Shown piece by piece: positions 34,250 to 43,423 of a DNA stretch of 64,000 nucleotides; within the stretch, counting starts at the first letter, position 1, and each line of letters opens with the position of its first letter. A program made the position numbers and the translations under genes. Source of the DNA: SIG78 sp036677805 (GTDB taxonomy: Bacteria > Verrucomicrobiota > Lentisphaeria > Victivallales > Victivallaceae); assembly GCA_036677805.1 (NCBI GenBank), contig JAVBVS010000015.1:62001-126000 (forward strand). The letters are read 5' to 3'. Below the pieces are notes generated by a model. That model saw only the letters and a list, made by a program, of their open reading frames with translations, had not been told where the DNA came from and did not search any database.

Positions 34250-34972
34250 CTAAAACGGAATAATTTCCTGAACCATCGGCTGAATCATGATTTCCGGATA
34301 GACCAGATGAGCCGGAGTTTCACAGATATTCACCATCAAATCTCCCATCTGAGCAGGACTCATCATCTGCTTTCGGAGCTGTACTTCGGCCGAATCGAGA
34401 TGCGCCGCCACACCGAAGTTGGTGTCGCCCCAGGAAGGCGTTACGACCGTGACCCGGATATTATAAGGGCGCAACTCCGTATAAAGCGCACGACTCGCCA
34501 TATCCACACCGGCCTTGGCCGCGGTATACGGCACGAATCCCGGCCAACCATAATGCGAACAGATGCTGGAAACGTTGACAATCAGTCCGGACTTCTGCGT
34601 TTTCATCAACATCGCGGCCCGGCGGCACCCATAGAGCACCCCAAGCAGATTAGTTGCAATCGAAGCCGTGATTTCAGCATCGCTCTGAGCGGTCAGATCG
34701 GCAATCCGAATCCCCGCCCCCGCATTGTTGATCAAAATGTCAAGTTTATCCAGCCCGGCGAATACCCGGTCCCAATCTTCGGGGCGGGTGACATCACAGA
34801 CCTGGGCTTGCACTCCGAGTTCGGCGGCGGCCTGGGTCAGGGCTTCAGGACGGCGACCGATAATGATGACCTCAGCGCCGCCGGCTTTCAATGCCCCGGC
34901 AATGCCATAGCCATATCCCGACGAGCCCCCGGTGACAATGATTTTTTTACCGGCCAGCGATTGCTTTTCCAT
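34250..34972 (-). CDS. Short-chain dehydrogenase/reductase
   Basis: A 240-residue classical SDR: cofactor motif VTGGSSGYGYGIA, DILINNAGAG (NNAG), NVSSICSHYGWPGFVPYTAAKAG with catalytic Ser, Tyr-x-x-x-Lys (YTAAK). It interconverts an alcohol and a ketone using NAD(P). It is the first gene of the seven-gene glycan operon. Start at 34972 chosen over 34999; AGGAG lies slightly far (about 12 bases), so the start is moderately certain. A sugar or sugar-derived substrate such as L-fucose or a related lactone pathway is plausible from the GH29 neighbour. Confidence 0.88.
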   Translation of the reverse strand: MEKQSLAGKKIIVTGGSSGYGYGIAGALKAGGAEVIIIGRRPEALTQAAAELGVQAQVCDVTRPEDWDRVFAGLDKLDILINNAGAGIRIADLTAQSDAEITASIATNLLGVLYGCRRAAMLMKTQKSGLIVNVSSICSHYGWPGFVPYTAAKAGVDMASRALYTELRPYNIRVTVVTPSWGDTNFGVAAHLDSAEVQLRKQMMSPAQMGDLMVNICETPAHLVYPEIMIQPMVQEIIPF

Positions 34973-35012
34973 AACCAGTGAAACTCCTTTCAATTCCATA
35001 CGAAAATTATTG

Positions 35013-35130
35013 TGACCTGTTCGCTTTTAATCAATACTACTACTAGTATATAATATTTTTATCGAATTTTCAACAATAATATAAAAATTTTTCAAATTAT
35101 ATTGACCTATTCACTTTTCAGTGCTATTGT
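35013..35130. promoter_or_regulatory. Divergent promoters with twin operators for the locus B regulator
   Basis: Leftward promoter: TTGAAA (35073-35068), 17 bp, TATACT (35050-35045). Rightward promoter: TTGACC (35102-35107), 17 bp, TATTGT (35125-35130). A 16-bp site, TGACCTRTTCRCTTTT, occurs at 35013-35028 (just downstream of the leftward start point) and at 35103-35118 (over the rightward -35), identical at 14 of 16 positions and in the same orientation. It is the best candidate for the operator of the adjacent GntR-type protein. Confidence 0.75.
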
Positions 35131-35161
35131 ATCTCCAAGCATCGGAAAAGGAGAATCCATC

Positions 35162-36226
35162 ATGAATAAGATTGATGAAATCGCCGCCGCTTTGCGCGAA
35201 CAGCTTCGCAGCGGACGTTACCGCATTCGCAGTCGCTTCCCGTCGGAATATGAACTGGCCGAAGAGTTCGGCGTGCACAAGATCACCGCCAACAAAGCCG
35301 TAACCTTGCTGGTACATGAAGGGTTGCTGGCGCGGGGTCCGCGCGGCGCCGGAACTGTCGTCGTCCACACCAAGATCTTCCCCAAAGGACAGATCGCCTT
35401 CATCGGCAACGTCATGCACAACTATGACACCCGCATTCTCGCCGGTGCGCAACGCACCGCGCTGCGGCACGATTACCTCTTGAGCGTCATTGCGCCTCCC
35501 TTCGACGAATTGGGGCAATATCTGGCCCAATTGCCGGGCTCCGCCGTCAAAGGCATCGTCACCATCAATTACGGCATCATCCAGTTACCCGGGATTCCGG
35601 TAATCCACATCGACAACGATCAGGAGGGGGCATCCCCGGGCATTCACGTATTGAACTGCGACAATTACGCCGGCGGCCGGATGATGATGGAAGCAATTAT
35701 AGCGGCCGGACACCATGAAATTGCACTCTGGAGCTCAAGCAACGCTCCGCATCGTCGTGCTCGCTTGCGTGGATTTCTTGACGTGCTTGCGGAACACGGC
35801 GTCACAGACGGCAGCCGACGGGTTTGTTTCTGTCCGCACAATTTTGACGGCAGGCCGCCCGAATATGAAATGGGCCAGCAGCTCCACCGCATACGACAGC
35901 ATTACCCCGGACTCACGATCATTGCCACCGATTCGGACGATGATGCCCTGTTGCTGATTCAATACCTGGAAAAATGGGCGGAAAAGTTCCCGGATTTCCC
36001 TGTCATTACCGGCTTCGGGAATCTCGCAGGCATCAGTGATGTGTTTCATATGGCCACCATAGACCAGCATCCGGTACAACTGGGCAATGTCGCATGCGAA
36101 CGGCTGATCGATACCATCGAAGGCCGGTTGCCGGAACTACCGCTGCGCGAACAACTGGACGTGGAACTGGTCAACAAACACTATATCACTCCACCAGGCC
36201 GGAATCCACCCGCGGTCGTATCGTAG
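35162..36226 (+). CDS. GntR/LacI hybrid transcriptional regulator (AraR-like), locus B
   Basis: A 354-residue regulator. Residues 1-70 form a GntR winged helix (RFPSEYELAEEFGVHKITANKA then LLVHEGLLARGPRGAGTVV); residues 80-350 a LacI-type sugar-binding domain (IAFIGNVMHNYDTRILAGAQ, ending LPELPLREQLDVELV), the layout of AraR-like regulators. ATG at 35162 has AAAAGGAG upstream. It is divergent from the seven-gene operon, and the same 16-bp site lies at both promoters, so it probably represses both and is released by a sugar. The 3' end overlaps a convergent gene by 46 bp. Confidence 0.92.
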   Translation: MNKIDEIAAALREQLRSGRYRIRSRFPSEYELAEEFGVHKITANKAVTLLVHEGLLARGPRGAGTVVVHTKIFPKGQIAFIGNVMHNYDTRILAGAQRTALRHDYLLSVIAPPFDELGQYLAQLPGSAVKGIVTINYGIIQLPGIPVIHIDNDQEGASPGIHVLNCDNYAGGRMMMEAIIAAGHHEIALWSSSNAPHRRARLRGFLDVLAEHGVTDGSRRVCFCPHNFDGRPPEYEMGQQLHRIRQHYPGLTIIATDSDDDALLLIQYLEKWAEKFPDFPVITGFGNLAGISDVFHMATIDQHPVQLGNVACERLIDTIEGRLPELPLREQLDVELVNKHYITPPGRNPPAVVS

Positions 36227-36711
36227 CCCCATTGCAGCAACGCCTGGCGCTGACGGCGGCGGCAGCCGAGATCGAAGTCGCGGCAGTTGCGGTAGAGCTG
36301 CACCACATGGCGGATCATGGCGCGGTGCCGCGCAATCTGGCGTTCGTCATCGGATCCGCGCCGCCCCATGTAATACCGGCAATACCACTGAAACCAGCCG
36401 CGGGGATCGTCGGGATGAATCCAGCCTTTTACCCGCCAGACCGCCAGGGACTGCGAGGCCAGAACCCCGAAATAGTTCAGCGCCGGATCGTGCCGTTCAT
36501 GGCAAAGACGGGCCTGATCGAACCATCCGTCGGGAAATTCAGCCGCGCAATCGGTCATGTAGCGCCCGCCGAAGATTCCCAGCCGAAGCATCGCCCGCGG
36601 GGGCAGATCGACTTTGAATCCATGGTGAAAATTGCGCCCCTCCGGCTCGGTCAAAAAATAATGAAAATCCTGCTGCATCAGGTCGTTGACAATCACTTCG
36701 CGAGGTTGCAT
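36181..36711 (-). CDS. Conserved uncharacterised protein (GWFQWYCRYY family)
   Basis: A 176-residue soluble protein of a family I recall only as widely distributed and uncharacterised. It is unusually rich in aromatic residues and has strongly conserved-looking stretches: LGIFGGRYMTDCAAEFPDGWF and GWIHPDDPRGWFQWYCRYYMG (shown in part), then DERQIARHRA. No catalytic triad or metal site can be named. It overlaps the stop of the lipocalin gene by 19 bp (ATG inside that gene) and the convergent GntR gene by 46 bp, so it is cotranscribed with the lipocalin. Confidence 0.8.
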   Translation of the reverse strand: MQPREVIVNDLMQQDFHYFLTEPEGRNFHHGFKVDLPPRAMLRLGIFGGRYMTDCAAEFPDGWFDQARLCHERHDPALNYFGVLASQSLAVWRVKGWIHPDDPRGWFQWYCRYYMGRRGSDDERQIARHRAMIRHVVQLYRNCRDFDLGCRRRQRQALLQWGYDTTAGGFRPGGVI

Positions 36712-37238
36712 ACCGCCCCCGACGGATATTGCAGCAGTTTGACTTCAAAGCCCCATTTTTCCAGCATGGCAATATAACGCAAAAGCTGATGCGTCGGAAT
36801 CGCCGGGTTCCGGGTCAGAATCCACACATAATCGCGCGTATCCGAGGTCACAATCGCCGCCGAATAATCGGGTTCGAGGTAGATGATTTTGTAGGTTGCC
36901 CGAAACGGCCAGTAAAACGTCACCCGGAATTCGCCGATATCCCCGCCGAAAACGCTGTGGGCTTCGCCCGAAACGCTCCTGAGTTCGCCGCCGCGGGAAG
37001 CGGAGTTGGTCACCGCGATATTGCCATTCGGCAACAGCGAATACCAGGCGCCGGCATCGGTCATTCCATCCTCGAAACTGTGGGGCAGTCGCGCGACCTC
37101 ATGCCAGCGGCCCATGTATCGCGCCGGTTCGAAGTTGGAAACCGCCGGAATGTCGGCGGTGGAACGTCCGTGGGAACAGCCCGCAAGGCCCGCCATCGCC
37201 GCCACCAACAACACTCCGCAATGCCATGTCATACGCAT
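36693..37238 (-). CDS. blc: Blc-type lipocalin lipoprotein
   Basis: A 181-residue bacterial lipocalin. The N-terminus ends in a lipobox (AMAGLAGC), so it is lipid-anchored, probably in the outer membrane. Lipocalin hallmarks are the GRWHEVARLPHSFEDG motif (GxW) at the first strand and YVWILTRNPAIP near the end, with the barrel between (DIGEFRVTFYWPF, YKIIYLEPDYSAAIV). Blc-type lipocalins bind fatty acids or lysophospholipids and are linked to envelope maintenance. Start at 37238 has GGAGGACGGAG upstream. It overlaps the next gene by 19 bp. Confidence 0.9.
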   Translation of the reverse strand: MRMTWHCGVLLVAAMAGLAGCSHGRSTADIPAVSNFEPARYMGRWHEVARLPHSFEDGMTDAGAWYSLLPNGNIAVTNSASRGGELRSVSGEAHSVFGGDIGEFRVTFYWPFRATYKIIYLEPDYSAAIVTSDTRDYVWILTRNPAIPTHQLLRYIAMLEKWGFEVKLLQYPSGAVCNLAK

Positions 37239-37407
37239 CACTCCGTCCTCCGTCTTGAAATCCGATGTCTCTGTTTGAGAGACCGGCCCAACCGTATTTT
37301 TGTTGCAATTTTCCACGGTCCGCCGCCGACCAAAAAGCCGTGCGGCGCCCGTTCGAAGCGCAACACGGCCGACAGTTTCCGCCCGGCGGCGGCAATCGTC
37401 CGAAGCG

Positions 37408-39546
37408 TTACGGTTTCATATCGCCGCTGTTAAGCATGGTGCGGATTTCCTCCGAATTGTCGCACCCGGCGATTTTCCAGAAGTTCTCTTCCTTGCCCAG
37501 GACCGCCGCCATATGGGCGACGAATTGCAGGTACGGCTTGTCCTCTTCGGACGGACAAACGCTCAACACCACGACCCGGATCAGGTTGCCGGTCGCACCG
37601 AATTCGTGATACCCGGTGGGGCTGATGCCCACCGCCGCCACCAGTTTCTTGGTCCCGTCGGTCCGGGCATGGGGGAAGGCCACGCCCTCGGCGACACAAG
37701 TCGAAACCACCGCTTCCCGGGCCAACACATCGGCGACACAGCGATCGAGGTCGGCAATCGCCTCGTTCTGCCGCAGTAGAATCAACAGTTCGCGGATCGC
37801 CTCTTCCTGGGAAGTCGCGGTCAGCCGAGTGAAGATACAGTTGCGGGGAATGATCCGGTCAACATGAATCACCTTCTTTTTATTGTCATGCGCGGCGGCG
37901 ATATTGTTGCGATCGTCCAGCACCGCATTGCCGAAGGCGTCGGGCGCGGTCAGGGCTTTGAGTTTGCCGATATTGCGATAAAGTTCGACCACGGTTTCGT
38001 AAACCACGGTTTTAATCAGCAGCACTTCCGATGGATTCGATTCGAAAACGAACTGGCAGCCGCAAACCTGAAGCGAAAAAGTGGTGCCTTCGCGCCGGAA
38101 ATGGGTCAGCCCGCCTTCCCGGTCGACTTCCGAATGGCGAAACCCTTCCTTGCGGAAATTATCGATCAGCAGCCGCAACACGAAATCGCCGATTACATCG
38201 GACGGGAATTCATAGGTCGTATACACGGTCCCCCCGGCGCTGACATCCTTGCGCACCCCCTTGCCTTTCATCGCCAGCAACAGCGCCAGCAACGGCGGCG
38301 CCACCAGCGTAGTGGCCAGCGTCATGATGATCGCCACGCCGAAAAGCTTGCTGTCGATGATCGGCACCGTCTTGCCGTTGAGATTCATCATGGTGGTGGC
38401 GCCGATCCCGGCGATAATCAATGCCACTTCGCCACGCGGGATCATGCCGACGCCGATGCGCAGCGAACCGAGCAGATTGAAGTTCATGAAGAACGCGGGC
38501 GCGGCGCAGCCGATGATTTTGGCCAGAACCGCCAGAACGCTGTAGATCAGCCCGAATTTCAGCACCGCCTCATCGCCGAGCACCCGGATGTCGACCAGCA
38601 TCCCCATCACCACGAAGAAAATCGGGACCAGGAAGTCATAGATGCCGCGCAAAGCCCGCTGCACCGAAAACGCGATATCGGTCTTGGACAAACTCAAACC
38701 CATCACATAAGCGCCGACGATCATCGCCAGTCCAAGCTGTTCGAAGATCCCCGCCAACAGCAACGCCAGGGCAAATGCCAGCATAGCGAAAATCCCCGAC
38801 GGGCGGAACCACTTCAAAAATCCGGCAACCCGGTGCGCCGCCAGCAACCCCAGTGCGGTCACCCCGAGCCAGATGCCGATGCTCTTGACCGCAATCCATT
38901 CGATGCTGCTCCAATCCACGCCGGCGCCGGCGGAAGCTCCGACAATGCCCATGACCACCGCCAGACAGATGATGCCCAGCACGTCGTCAATGACCGCCGC
39001 GGCCAGAATCGTCGTTCCTTCCGGGGAGTCGATGCTCTTCTTTTCGGAAAGAATCCGCGCCGTGATGCCGACGCTGGTCGCGGTGCTCAAAATACCGAGA
39101 AAGAGGCAGCGCGGATCCATGAAGGAAGCCGACAGCAGCACCATGCCCAGCGCCACCCCGAAGGCGAACGACACCACCACCCCGCCCAGCCCGACCACGG
39201 TTCCCGCCACCGAGTAGCGGAAGAACATCCGCAGATCGGTTTCCAGCCCGGACATGAACAGCAACATGATCGATCCCAGCGTGGCCAGCGCATAAAGCGG
39301 GATCGACACCGGCAGCGCCGCGCCGTCGACCAGCGGAAAGACGCCGTGAGCGAAACCCGGGATGCCGAGATTGAGCGATCCGAGCAGATAGGGCCCGATC
39401 AGAATGCCCGCCAGCAGTTCTCCCAGGACCGGCGGCACATTGATTTTCTGTGCCAGCTTGCCGCAGAAACGGGCGGCAAAAATAATCAGACCGAGTTGAA
39501 TGGCCAGAAATGCGATCTGACCGCTGATGGACAATTCTTCCGACAT
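37408..39546 (-). CDS. CPA2 cation/proton antiporter with C-terminal PTS EIIA domain
   Basis: A 712-residue membrane protein. Residues about 5-430 hold 12 or so membrane helices with the CPA2 pattern, including VIDDVLGIICLA (the paired acidic residues for ion exchange). Residues about 440-560 are a soluble linker domain. Residues about 565-712 are a PTS EIIA type-2 (PtsN/fructose-like) domain with AFPHARTDG, where His is the usual phosphorylation site. Fusion of an antiporter to EIIA suggests regulation by the phosphotransfer state. It is the last gene of a tightly packed group with DUF2062, Na/Pi and Oad genes; its ATG overlaps the previous stop (TAATG). Confidence 0.9.
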   Translation of the reverse strand: MSEELSISGQIAFLAIQLGLIIFAARFCGKLAQKINVPPVLGELLAGILIGPYLLGSLNLGIPGFAHGVFPLVDGAALPVSIPLYALATLGSIMLLFMSGLETDLRMFFRYSVAGTVVGLGGVVVSFAFGVALGMVLLSASFMDPRCLFLGILSTATSVGITARILSEKKSIDSPEGTTILAAAVIDDVLGIICLAVVMGIVGASAGAGVDWSSIEWIAVKSIGIWLGVTALGLLAAHRVAGFLKWFRPSGIFAMLAFALALLLAGIFEQLGLAMIVGAYVMGLSLSKTDIAFSVQRALRGIYDFLVPIFFVVMGMLVDIRVLGDEAVLKFGLIYSVLAVLAKIIGCAAPAFFMNFNLLGSLRIGVGMIPRGEVALIIAGIGATTMMNLNGKTVPIIDSKLFGVAIIMTLATTLVAPPLLALLLAMKGKGVRKDVSAGGTVYTTYEFPSDVIGDFVLRLLIDNFRKEGFRHSEVDREGGLTHFRREGTTFSLQVCGCQFVFESNPSEVLLIKTVVYETVVELYRNIGKLKALTAPDAFGNAVLDDRNNIAAAHDNKKKVIHVDRIIPRNCIFTRLTATSQEEAIRELLILLRQNEAIADLDRCVADVLAREAVVSTCVAEGVAFPHARTDGTKKLVAAVGISPTGYHEFGATGNLIRVVVLSVCPSEEDKPYLQFVAHMAAVLGKEENFWKIAGCDNSEEIRTMLNSGDMKP

Positions 39547-40049
39547 TACATGCTCTCTTTCGGGTTGAAGTTTGATTTTTTTAAACGATAATGAACAACT
39601 AATTTTTTCACGGCATAATAAGTCAAAGGCGTCATGACGACGGTCAACAGCGCGCCGCCGAGAAAAAATGCGGTCACCAGCTCCGCGCCGATCCGCATCA
39701 ACGCCTCATAGCTTTCTTCATGCAGAACTCCGTCCAGAGCCGCGCGAACCGCATCGTAAGAGAGTGTCCCGCCCAGCAGCCGGCTGCCGACATAACACTG
39801 CACCGGATAAATGAAAAAAATCGTAAAATGATTGGTCAGCAATGTGCCCAGCACGGCTCCGACTTTGCTGCCCTTCAAAATAAACGCGGCGGGAATGGAA
39901 ACCATCAACTGAATTCCGAAAGGAATGAAGCATCCACAGAACATGCCGATCGCCCAGCCGCGGGCGATATATTCCGGCGGCGCCTTTTCCCGTACGATCT
40001 TGCCGTACAGGGCCAGCCATTTCCGCCGCAGATACCGCGTTGTCCTCAT
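39546..40049 (-). CDS. DUF2062 membrane protein
   Basis: A 167-residue protein with three hydrophobic segments: ARGWAIGMFCGCFIPFGIQL, IPAAFILKG to GTLLTNHFTIFFIYP, and a C-terminal LVTAFFLGGALLTVVMTPLTYY. The GxFxGxxPxxG-type first segment and the later TNP/TNH are typical of DUF2062. The function is unknown; some members are fused to glycosyltransferases. The ATG overlaps the Na/Pi stop (ATGA) and the stop overlaps the antiporter ATG (TAATG), so all three are translated from one message. Confidence 0.87.
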   Translation of the reverse strand: MRTTRYLRRKWLALYGKIVREKAPPEYIARGWAIGMFCGCFIPFGIQLMVSIPAAFILKGSKVGAVLGTLLTNHFTIFFIYPVQCYVGSRLLGGTLSYDAVRAALDGVLHEESYEALMRIGAELVTAFFLGGALLTVVMTPLTYYAVKKLVVHYRLKKSNFNPKESM

Positions 40050-41731
40050 ATGGCTTCTCCGCTCTGCGGCGGACTGAACGCGGATGCGGTACGTTCGGTA
40101 ATATTGCCGAGATGCCGCGACACCTTGTCGATTTCAGCCAGCAGTTCAATATAAAAAACCCCGGTAACCGGAGAGCATTGATTGCGATTCAGGCGCTTCA
40201 AATGATTTTTTTCGCATTTTTCAATCGCCGCCGGAATTTCCTTTTGAAGCGCCGCCGCCAGTCGGATATTTTCCGGTGTGCAGTTCTGGAGCAACGCCAG
40301 CGCGCATTCCGCCTGACGACAGAGCGACGACTGCAACATATCGAGTTCCTCTTCGGCCGCCTTGCTCAATTCCCCCTTGGCTTCGGCAAACCGGGCAATC
40401 AAATCCACGATCACAGCGGTATGGTCGCCGATGCGTTCGGCGTCATTGGTGCAGTGCAGCAGCTGCGGAATCCGTTCCGCCTGCGCCGGCGACAGCGGCC
40501 GCCGGATCAGCTGCGCCAGATAATCGGTGATTTCATGCTGCAACTCATCAACCTGTTCTTCGCGCCCGTTCAGCCGCCGAAGCAGTCCGGGATCAGCCGC
40601 GTGTTTGCGGGTATCCAAAGCGCATTCCGCCATTTTCCATGACTTTTTGAGCATCCGGCGCAACATCGCCGCAGTCTGGTCCAAGGCAATCGCCGGCGTA
40701 TCCAGCAAATGCGGTTCCAACCGCTGGTAACGAATTTTTTCCGCCTTGATCGGAATCAATTTTTCGCAGACCCGCGCCAACAGCGGAATGAACGGCACCA
40801 GCAACAGCGTGGTGAAGACATTGAACAGCGTATGGGCATTGGCAATATGCCGCGGCAGATCGCCGGAGCCGGAAAACCAGTTCACCAGACGGAAGAATAC
40901 CGGCACCCCGGAACTGCCCCACGAAAGCCAGAAGGTCGAGCCGACGATCACCACCCCGATTACATTGAACAACGTGTGGGCCAGCGCCGCCTGTTTGGCC
41001 ACCCGGTTGGCGGCCAACGCCGCCAGCTGCGCGGTCACGGTCGTGCCGATATTGGAGCCCAGCACCAGTGCCACCGCGGTATAGATGTTGATCAGCCCGC
41101 CCGCCCCCAGCGCAATGATAATACCGGTGCAGGCGGAACTGCTCTGGATCAGCAGCGTGGCCGCCAAGCCGATGGCGATGGCGCCCGACACCGCGCCGAA
41201 CGGCATTGAACCGTTGACCGGCGCGCAATCGAACCATTGAAATGCCGCCAGAAAAGCCGGATGCCCGGAAAGGCTCTTCAGCTCGCTGCTCATGTATTCC
41301 ATGCCGAGAAAAAGGAATCCGAGACCGATTACGGTCATGCCCCAGCCGTTGAGTACCGGCCGGGCGAAAAAGCTCAATGCCAGACCGATCATGATCGACG
41401 GCATGATGATCCAGGAAATCTCAAAAGCAACCAGCTGCGCGGTGATGGTCGTCCCGATATTGGCCCCGAAGATAATGCCGATGGCACGGGTAAGATCGAG
41501 CAGCCCGGCATTGACAAAACCGATCACCATCACCGTGCTGGCGCTGGAGGATTGAATCACGGCGGTTACGACCGTGCCCGATAAAATCGCCACGAAGCGG
41601 TTGGCGGAAAAAAAGCGCAGAATCGTGCGCATCCGTTCGCCCGCCGCGCGATGCAGTCCGTCGCTCATCATCTTCATGCCGAAGATGAAGATCGCCAGTC
41701 CGCCGAATACATTGAGCAGCAGCATGGTCAT
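40046..41731 (-). CDS. Na/Pi cotransporter family protein with PhoU-like tail
   Basis: A 561-residue protein. Residues 1-310 contain two repeats of the Na/Pi-cotransporter motif: GTVVTAVIQSSSASTVMVIG and LLIQSSSACTGIIIALG, each with the QSSS substrate loop, and GANIGTTITAQL. Residues about 330-555 are helical like PhoU. These proteins use the sodium gradient to take up phosphate and some are bidirectional. It lies 60 bp downstream of oadB and overlaps DUF2062 by 4 bp. Close linkage to a sodium-pumping decarboxylase is consistent with use of a sodium gradient. Confidence 0.92.
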   Translation of the reverse strand: MTMLLLNVFGGLAIFIFGMKMMSDGLHRAAGERMRTILRFFSANRFVAILSGTVVTAVIQSSSASTVMVIGFVNAGLLDLTRAIGIIFGANIGTTITAQLVAFEISWIIMPSIMIGLALSFFARPVLNGWGMTVIGLGFLFLGMEYMSSELKSLSGHPAFLAAFQWFDCAPVNGSMPFGAVSGAIAIGLAATLLIQSSSACTGIIIALGAGGLINIYTAVALVLGSNIGTTVTAQLAALAANRVAKQAALAHTLFNVIGVVIVGSTFWLSWGSSGVPVFFRLVNWFSGSGDLPRHIANAHTLFNVFTTLLLVPFIPLLARVCEKLIPIKAEKIRYQRLEPHLLDTPAIALDQTAAMLRRMLKKSWKMAECALDTRKHAADPGLLRRLNGREEQVDELQHEITDYLAQLIRRPLSPAQAERIPQLLHCTNDAERIGDHTAVIVDLIARFAEAKGELSKAAEEELDMLQSSLCRQAECALALLQNCTPENIRLAAALQKEIPAAIEKCEKNHLKRLNRNQCSPVTGVFYIELLAEIDKVSRHLGNITERTASAFSPPQSGEAI

Positions 41732-41791
41732 GGCCGTCGCTTCTCCCTTGAGTTCCGCCGGCGGGAGCGGCGCCGGCGGAACGGTTTGATT

Positions 41792-43423
41792 TTACAGTTG
41801 ATTCAACATATTGAGCAGCACCCCTGCGGCAACCGCCGAACCGATCACACCGGAAACGTTCGGTCCCATCGCATGCATCAACAGATAGTTGTGCGGATCG
41901 CTTTCCAGACCGACCCGGTTCGACACCCGCGCGGCCATCGGCACCGCGGAAACGCCCGCCGAACCGATCAGCGGATTGATCTTTTCCTTACTGAAGAGAT
42001 TCATGATCTTGGCGAACCAGACCCCGCCGGCGGTGCCGATGCCGAAAGCCACCGCCCCCAGCACCAGGATGCCCAGCGTCTGGAGCGACAGGAACTGGAC
42101 GGCCTCCAGCTTGGAACCGACCGCGATGCCGAGGAAGATGGTCACGATATTGATCAGCGCATGCTGCGCGGTCTGATTCAACCGTTCGACCACACCGCAT
42201 TCACGCATCAGATTGCCGAACATCAGCATCCCGATCAGCGGTGCGGCGTCAGGCAGCAGGAATGCGCACAACAGCGTAATTGCAATCGGGAAACATATCT
42301 TTTCGAGTTTGCCGACTTTACGCAACTGGCTCATTTTGATTTTACGGTCGGCTTCGGTCGTCAGCAGCTTCATGATCGGGGGCTGAATGATCGGCACCAG
42401 CGCCATGTAGCTGTAGGCCGCCACCGCCACCGCGCCGAGCAGTTTCGGTGAAAGCTTGGTAGTCAGGTAAATCGAAGTCGGTCCGTCCGCCCCGCCGATA
42501 ATCCCGATGCTGGCGGCATCCTTGATATCGAAGTTGATGCCCGGAATCGCCATGGTCAGCAGCAGCGCTCCGATCAGCGCGGTGAAAATTCCGAGCTGCG
42601 CCGCGCCGCCCAGCAACGCGGTCTTGGGGTTGGCGATCAACGGTCCGAAGTCGGTCATCGCGCCGACGCCGAGGAAAATCAGCAGCGGGAAAACGCCGGA
42701 TTCAATCCCGACATGATAAACCATGCCCTGAAGACCGTCCGGACCGGAAATGCCCGCCAGCGGAATATTGGCCAACAGCGCGCCGAATCCAATCGGCAGG
42801 AGCAGGAGGGGCTCGAACTCTTTCGCGATCGCCAGATAAATCAGAATCAGCGACACGCCGATCATCAGCAACCGCCCGAAGCCCAGAATCCAGGTGGACT
42901 GGAAATCCGCCGTGCCCTGATGGAAGATATCATAAAGCCCGGTGCTGTGCCACAATCCGGTCAAGCCTTCGCCCCAGCCCGGCATTTTGCCATTGGCCGA
43001 ATCGGCGTTGTCGACCGAGTCGTGGGTGATCGCCGTCGGCGTGAAGCAGCCGATCAGAAAGCCCTTTTCCAGCGTGGCCGCGGCGCTCAGCGCCGGATTG
43101 AGCTTGTCGACATGCAGTCCGAGGTTGCTCTTGACCTTGCCCTTGCTGCGGCCTTCGGGAGAAACCACCATCATTTCCCGGCCGGGCAGAACCTTCTGCC
43201 CGTTGGCCATGCTCAAACTGAACACCACCGCCGGTTTATCCCATTCGTAAACCAGATAATTCTTACCGTCATGTTCATACCAGCCGAACATCGAATCGCT
43301 CTGATTGACCTGCCGGACCGCCCCTTCCGGCAGTTTTGCGAATTCCTCGGCGTTCGCCAGATTCGGCAGCCCCGCCAGCGCCAGCAGCAACAATCCCGCC
43401 GTCAACATCCATCCGCGCATCAT
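41792..43423 (-). CDS. oadB: Sodium-pumping decarboxylase beta subunit with secreted N-terminal extension
   Basis: A 543-residue membrane protein. Residues about 165-543 are the OadB/GcdB/MmdB carboxybiotin decarboxylase, with SIGIIGGADGPTSIYLT and GSAGVSAVPMAARVSNRVG, residues around the sodium channel. It decarboxylates carboxybiotin and pumps sodium out. Ahead of this lie a signal peptide (about 25 residues, ending ANA) and about 135 residues of exported, strand-rich sequence (DSMFGWYEHDGKNYLVYEW); normal OadB lacks these and is about 380-430 residues. oadG stops at its start (TAATG overlap). The alpha carboxyltransferase is not in the window, so the acid substrate is unknown. Confidence 0.92.
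   Translation of the reverse strand: MMRGWMLTAGLLLLALAGLPNLANAEEFAKLPEGAVRQVNQSDSMFGWYEHDGKNYLVYEWDKPAVVFSLSMANGQKVLPGREMMVVSPEGRSKGKVKSNLGLHVDKLNPALSAAATLEKGFLIGCFTPTAITHDSVDNADSANGKMPGWGEGLTGLWHSTGLYDIFHQGTADFQSTWILGFGRLLMIGVSLILIYLAIAKEFEPLLLLPIGFGALLANIPLAGISGPDGLQGMVYHVGIESGVFPLLIFLGVGAMTDFGPLIANPKTALLGGAAQLGIFTALIGALLLTMAIPGINFDIKDAASIGIIGGADGPTSIYLTTKLSPKLLGAVAVAAYSYMALVPIIQPPIMKLLTTEADRKIKMSQLRKVGKLEKICFPIAITLLCAFLLPDAAPLIGMLMFGNLMRECGVVERLNQTAQHALINIVTIFLGIAVGSKLEAVQFLSLQTLGILVLGAVAFGIGTAGGVWFAKIMNLFSKEKINPLIGSAGVSAVPMAARVSNRVGLESDPHNYLLMHAMGPNVSGVIGSAVAAGVLLNMLNQL

Noticed and set aside
35038..35050. TACTAGTA palindrome as the regulator operator of locus B
   Set aside because: It occurs once and overlaps the -10; the 16-bp repeat present at both promoters explains regulation better.
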